Of a stretch of 23,960 nt of DNA, positions 21,823 through 23,960 are shown one piece after another. This DNA is from UMGS1696 sp964634795. Its GTDB lineage: Bacteria; Bacillota; Clostridia; Oscillospirales; CAG-272. Positions within the stretch are counted from its first letter, which is position 1; the number at the start of each line of letters is the position of its first letter. Location: the NCBI GenBank assembly GCA_964634795.1, contig CAZWLL010000029.1, positions 1 to 23,960 on the forward strand. Direction: 5' to 3'. The notes below the pieces were generated by a model. That model saw nothing but the letters and a program-made list of their open reading frames with translations, was not told the DNA's origin and did not search any database. The position numbers were made by a program, and so were the translations under genes.

Positions 21823-22623
21823 TTATTGCAGCGCTCTGTTTGTTCGGCTTACTCCGAATAAGTGATCAAGCGTAAAATTATCATATACCGCATTCATCGC
21901 ATCGGTATATTCCCCGCCGCATCCATTCTTGTATATTATAAGCGGCATGGAGAACACCATTCCCTCAGCCGCGCCTTTTTTTCCTTCAATGAGAATAAGA
22001 CATGGTTTTGATGCAGCCGACGGATATACCATAACCGCTCTTTTCGGCTCTATTCCGTTTTTCTTCATCGAATAAAACAGCTCCGCGGCACGCTCGGGTT
22101 TGTACACAACCGTAAAATATCCGCCGAATTTTAAGAGTCTCGCAGCGCAGGCACAAAACTCATCGACTCCGCCGTTGTTTTCACGCCGCGCGTCATTCAT
22201 CTCGTCGAAAGAATTTACCTTGCCCGATTCCGCCTTCATATACGGAGGATTCGATACAACCGCATCGCATTCACCGCCGATATCCGCCTTTGTTGCCTCA
22301 CGTATATCTTTCGATACGGCTAAAACGCTGTCGTCAAGTCCGTTCAATCGGGCGTTTCTCTTAATCAGCTCCGCGAAATACTCCTGTATTTCAATGGAAT
22401 ACACTTTTTTATATTTTCCTCGTGCTTCCATCAGCAGAGCGACAACACCTGTTCCGCCGCCGAGCTCCGCGCATGTTCCGCTCGGCTTTGATCGCGAGAA
22501 TGCGGCAAGAAGATAGCTGTCTGTTCCGAATGTAAGTCCGCGTTTCAGCTGTATCAGCGACAGCCGCTCGTTTATTTTATCCAGTCTTTCCTTTTCGCTG
22601 TCGTAAATGGTATTCTCGGTCAT
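21823..22623 (-). CDS. tRNA1(Val) (adenine(37)-N6)-methyltransferase-like protein
   Basis: Class I SAM methyltransferase of the YabB/TrmN6 group, about 266 residues. The SAM-binding motif is CAELGGGTGVVALLM, the acidic ribose site follows in VYSIEIQ, and the catalytic adenine-N6 motif is VVSNPPYMK. The opening KRGLTFGTDSYLLAAF is typical of this group. ATG at 22623 has GAGGA five bases upstream; an upstream TTG at 22659 would begin in the terminator stem and is rejected. It lies between ferredoxin and rsmI, a translation-apparatus context that fits tRNA modification. In Gram-positive bacteria the exact target of YabB proteins is inferred from the E. coli enzyme. Confidence 0.9.
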   Translation of the reverse strand: MTENTIYDSEKERLDKINERLSLIQLKRGLTFGTDSYLLAAFSRSKPSGTCAELGGGTGVVALLMEARGKYKKVYSIEIQEYFAELIKRNARLNGLDDSVLAVSKDIREATKADIGGECDAVVSNPPYMKAESGKVNSFDEMNDARRENNGGVDEFCACAARLLKFGGYFTVVYKPERAAELFYSMKKNGIEPKRAVMVYPSAASKPCLILIEGKKGAAEGMVFSMPLIIYKNGCGGEYTDAMNAVYDNFTLDHLFGVSRTNRALQ

Positions 22624-22643
22624 TAGTCCTCGATTAACCTTTC

Positions 22644-22672
22644 CGTATATCTTTATCAAAAACGGGAGACAA
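22644..22672 (-). promoter_or_regulatory. Possible promoter of the trmN6-rsmI unit
   Basis: Minus strand: TTGTCT (22667-22672), 17 bp, TATACG (22644-22649), each 4/6. The -35 lies in the terminator arm of the upstream ferredoxin gene, as at nagA. Weak, but it would explain transcription after the terminator. Confidence 0.35.
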
Positions 22673-22696
22673 ACGAATTACGCAGTCTCCCGTTTT
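22659..22696 (-). terminator. Terminator of the ferredoxin gene
   Basis: Minus strand: AAAACGGGAGAC, 14-nt loop, GTCTCCCGTTTT, then T. Perfect 12-bp stem, 19 nt past the ferredoxin stop. Confidence 0.9.
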
Positions 22697-22715
22697 CAGG
22701 TTATGTTTTGAAGAA

Positions 22716-22889
22716 TTATTCTTCGGGCTTCGGAGCGTCAACAGGACATACGCCTGCGCAAGCGCCGCATTCAAGACATTCGTCAGCGTTGATAACGTAT
22801 TTGCCGTCCTTTTCGGAAATAGCTTCTACAGGACATTCAGATGCACATGTGCCGCATCCGATGCAATCATCAGAAATTTTGTATGCCAT
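22716..22889 (-). CDS. 2[4Fe-4S] ferredoxin
   Basis: Small clostridial-type ferredoxin of 57 residues. Two cluster motifs are complete: CIGCGTCASECP and CLECGACAGVCP, each CxxCxxC plus a distal Cys followed by Pro, giving eight ligands for two [4Fe-4S] clusters. The ends are MAYKISDD and VDAPKPEE. It carries low-potential electrons in anaerobic metabolism. ATG follows AGGAGG nine bases upstream, an extended -10 promoter is likely at 22922-22950, and a strong terminator follows, so it is expressed alone. Its position beside ricT, whose product binds Fe-S clusters in Bacillus subtilis, may be chance. Confidence 0.95.
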   Translation of the reverse strand: MAYKISDDCIGCGTCASECPVEAISEKDGKYVINADECLECGACAGVCPVDAPKPEE

Positions 22890-22921
22890 TATAAAAAACC
22901 TCCTGTTTTTGAGATAAGCCT

Positions 22922-22950
22922 ATTTTAGCATATAATGAGGATAAATTAAA
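22922..22950 (-). promoter_or_regulatory. Promoter of the ferredoxin gene
   Basis: Minus strand: TGCTAAAAT extended -10 (hexamer 22922-22927), 17 bp, weak -35 TTTAAT (22945-22950). The ATG is 33 nt downstream. Confidence 0.5.
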
Positions 22951-22983
22951 TAGTATTTTACAAAATTTTTGGAAATTTTTCGT

Positions 22984-23013
22984 TCGGTTGCTCCGCAGCT
23001 TATATAAATTACC
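22984..23013 (-). repeat. Diverged structured repeat unit after ricT
   Basis: Minus strand: GGTAATTTATATAAGCTG, then CGGAGCAACCGAACG, beginning directly after the ricT stop codon TAA. It matches the unit at the right edge of the window (AGCTG, GGAG, CAACCGA) and less closely the full units elsewhere. No outer stem is left. Confidence 0.5.
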
Positions 23014-23895
23014 TTATTTCTCCGAATTGCGGCACTCTTCCTTCGAGACGGTCTTCACTTTGATTACATCGCCCCTGTTGTACTGCTTTATACTGCCGTC
23101 GGAAAACTTTACCTTTATCGTTCCCTGAAGCGGGCTCATCTCGGTCACCACGCCTACTCCGTCCGCTGTTTTAACGGTAGAATCAATCGGAGGCGTTTTC
23201 GCTATTTCAGCCTCATATGTTTCATGCTCGTATCTGAGACAGCACATCAAGCGTCCGCATGTACCTGATATCTTAGATGAATTCAAAGACAGATTCTGTT
23301 CCTTTGCCATTTTAATCGACACCTGAACGAAATCCGAAAGGAAGCGTGAACAGCATAACGGTTGTCCGCATACGCCAAGCCCACCGAGCATTTTCGCCTC
23401 ATCTCTTATTCCGATTTGTCTCAGCTCTATTCTTGTGCGGAAAACAGAAGCTAAATCCTTAACCAGCTCGCGGAAATCGACTCTTATTTCAGCCGAATAA
23501 TAGAAAAGCAGCTTGCCGTTGTCAAGAGTGTATTCGGCGCTTATCAGCTTCATGCCGAGCTTGTGCTCTTCTATTTTCTGCTTGCATATCTCAAAAGCTT
23601 CAGCTTCGAGCCGCTTGTTTTCCTCATATTTAGCCGCATCTTCGTCTGTGGCTTTTCTGACAGCCTGTCGGAGAGGAGCAACCACCTTCGACACATCTGT
23701 CATATGATTTCCTTCGGATACATATCCGTATTCTATCCCGCGCGCAGTCTCAACAACGGCAAAATCGCCTGTGTTAAACTGAATACCCGACGGATAGAAA
23801 TAATAAACCTTGCCCGCATCACGAAATCTTATTCCTATTATTTCGATACTGCCGGACTTCGGTATTTCAACAGAAGAAACTACTTCTTTCTCCAT
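23014..23895 (-). CDS. ricT: RicT/YaaT PSP1-domain protein
   Basis: PSP1-domain protein of about 293 residues. In Bacillus subtilis RicT (YaaT) joins RicA and RicF in a complex that binds [4Fe-4S] clusters, steers RNase Y processing of mRNA and supports the sporulation/competence phosphorelay. The N-terminal half covers GIRFRDAGKVYYFYPSGIQF; the PSP1 core follows with YYSAEIRVDFRELVKDLASVFRTRIELRQIG. The cysteine clusters are conserved: GVCGQPLCCSRFL and GTCGRLMCCLRYEHETY, both CxxxxCC. ATG at 23895 is chosen for homology; GGGAG lies about 12 nt upstream, and the frame continues to a TTG at 23913. It heads the ricT-trmN6-rsmI-metG-tatD order known from Bacillus; holB would be expected beyond the right edge. 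Confidence 0.93.
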   Translation of the reverse strand: MEKEVVSSVEIPKSGSIEIIGIRFRDAGKVYYFYPSGIQFNTGDFAVVETARGIEYGYVSEGNHMTDVSKVVAPLRQAVRKATDEDAAKYEENKRLEAEAFEICKQKIEEHKLGMKLISAEYTLDNGKLLFYYSAEIRVDFRELVKDLASVFRTRIELRQIGIRDEAKMLGGLGVCGQPLCCSRFLSDFVQVSIKMAKEQNLSLNSSKISGTCGRLMCCLRYEHETYEAEIAKTPPIDSTVKTADGVGVVTEMSPLQGTIKVKFSDGSIKQYNRGDVIKVKTVSKEECRNSEK

Positions 23896-23930
23896 ATATT
23901 TGCATACTCCCAATTTATAAAAACCGAGCT

Positions 23931-23960
23931 GTGTCGGTTGTCTCCTCAGCTGAGGTTACC
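23931..23960 (-). repeat. Diverged structured repeat unit at the right edge
   Basis: Minus strand: GGTAACCTCAGCTGAGG, then AGACAACCGACAC, with the 12-bp palindrome CCTCAGCTGAGG. It lies 36 nt upstream of the ricT start and is cut by the window edge, so the outer stem cannot be judged. Confidence 0.55.

Overview
The window looks like chromosomal DNA of an anaerobic gut-type Bacillota, class Clostridia. GC is mid-range by eye, there are several near-perfect sigma-A promoters (TTGACA, 17 bp, TATAAT) and strong AGGAGG ribosome sites, and the gene set fits: ricT, tmcAL, yqeG-like, TatD-linked radical SAM, ackA, a 2[4Fe-4S] ferredoxin. Two runs of exactly 100 N (5825-5924, 9128-9227) show a draft scaffold, probably metagenomic. 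The placement is inference; no rRNA or tRNA gene is visible.

Layout. 165-4395 holds minus-strand metabolic genes: an M24 aminopeptidase with a YqeG-like HAD phosphatase, and an alpha/beta hydrolase with a Gfo/Idh/MocA oxidoreductase behind a long-leader promoter. 3904-5596 is an MFS transporter plus GNAT pair. 5937-7631 (minus) is histidine phosphatase, GNAT and a small HMA metal-binding protein. 7817-9049 (plus) is an M28 peptidase. 9245-11040 (minus) is a marR-MATE efflux operon with a palindrome inside its promoter. 11209-13651 is a divergent pair, ackA and tmcAL, whose promoters share overlapping -10 elements. 13646-23895 (minus) is a long run: ricT, ferredoxin, trmN6-like, rsmI, a glycan block (sugar isomerase, Cys-type sulfatase, nagA), metG, tatD and radical SAM. 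The ricT/trmN6/rsmI/metG/tatD order is that of Bacillus subtilis yaaT-yabB-yabC-metS-yabD, here split by the glycan block.

The most unusual content is a family of structured dispersed repeats. Each full locus has two ~40-45 bp directly repeated units, with complementary ends and a conserved AGACAACCGCC-type 3' end (minus strand), flanking a variable long hairpin that opens with GAGA and closes with TCTCCG. The unit nearest the gene begins at, or within one base of, the stop codon, always in the same orientation. Stem sequences differ between loci but pairing is kept. Both assembly gaps lie in copies of this element, and shorter diverged copies flank ricT.

How the genes work together: tmcAL uses acetate to modify elongator tRNA-Met while ackA interconverts acetate and acetyl phosphate, and metG charges tRNA-Met. 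The sulfatase, isomerase and nagA suggest intracellular processing of sulfated or N-acetylated sugars. marR-MATE is a small drug-response unit.
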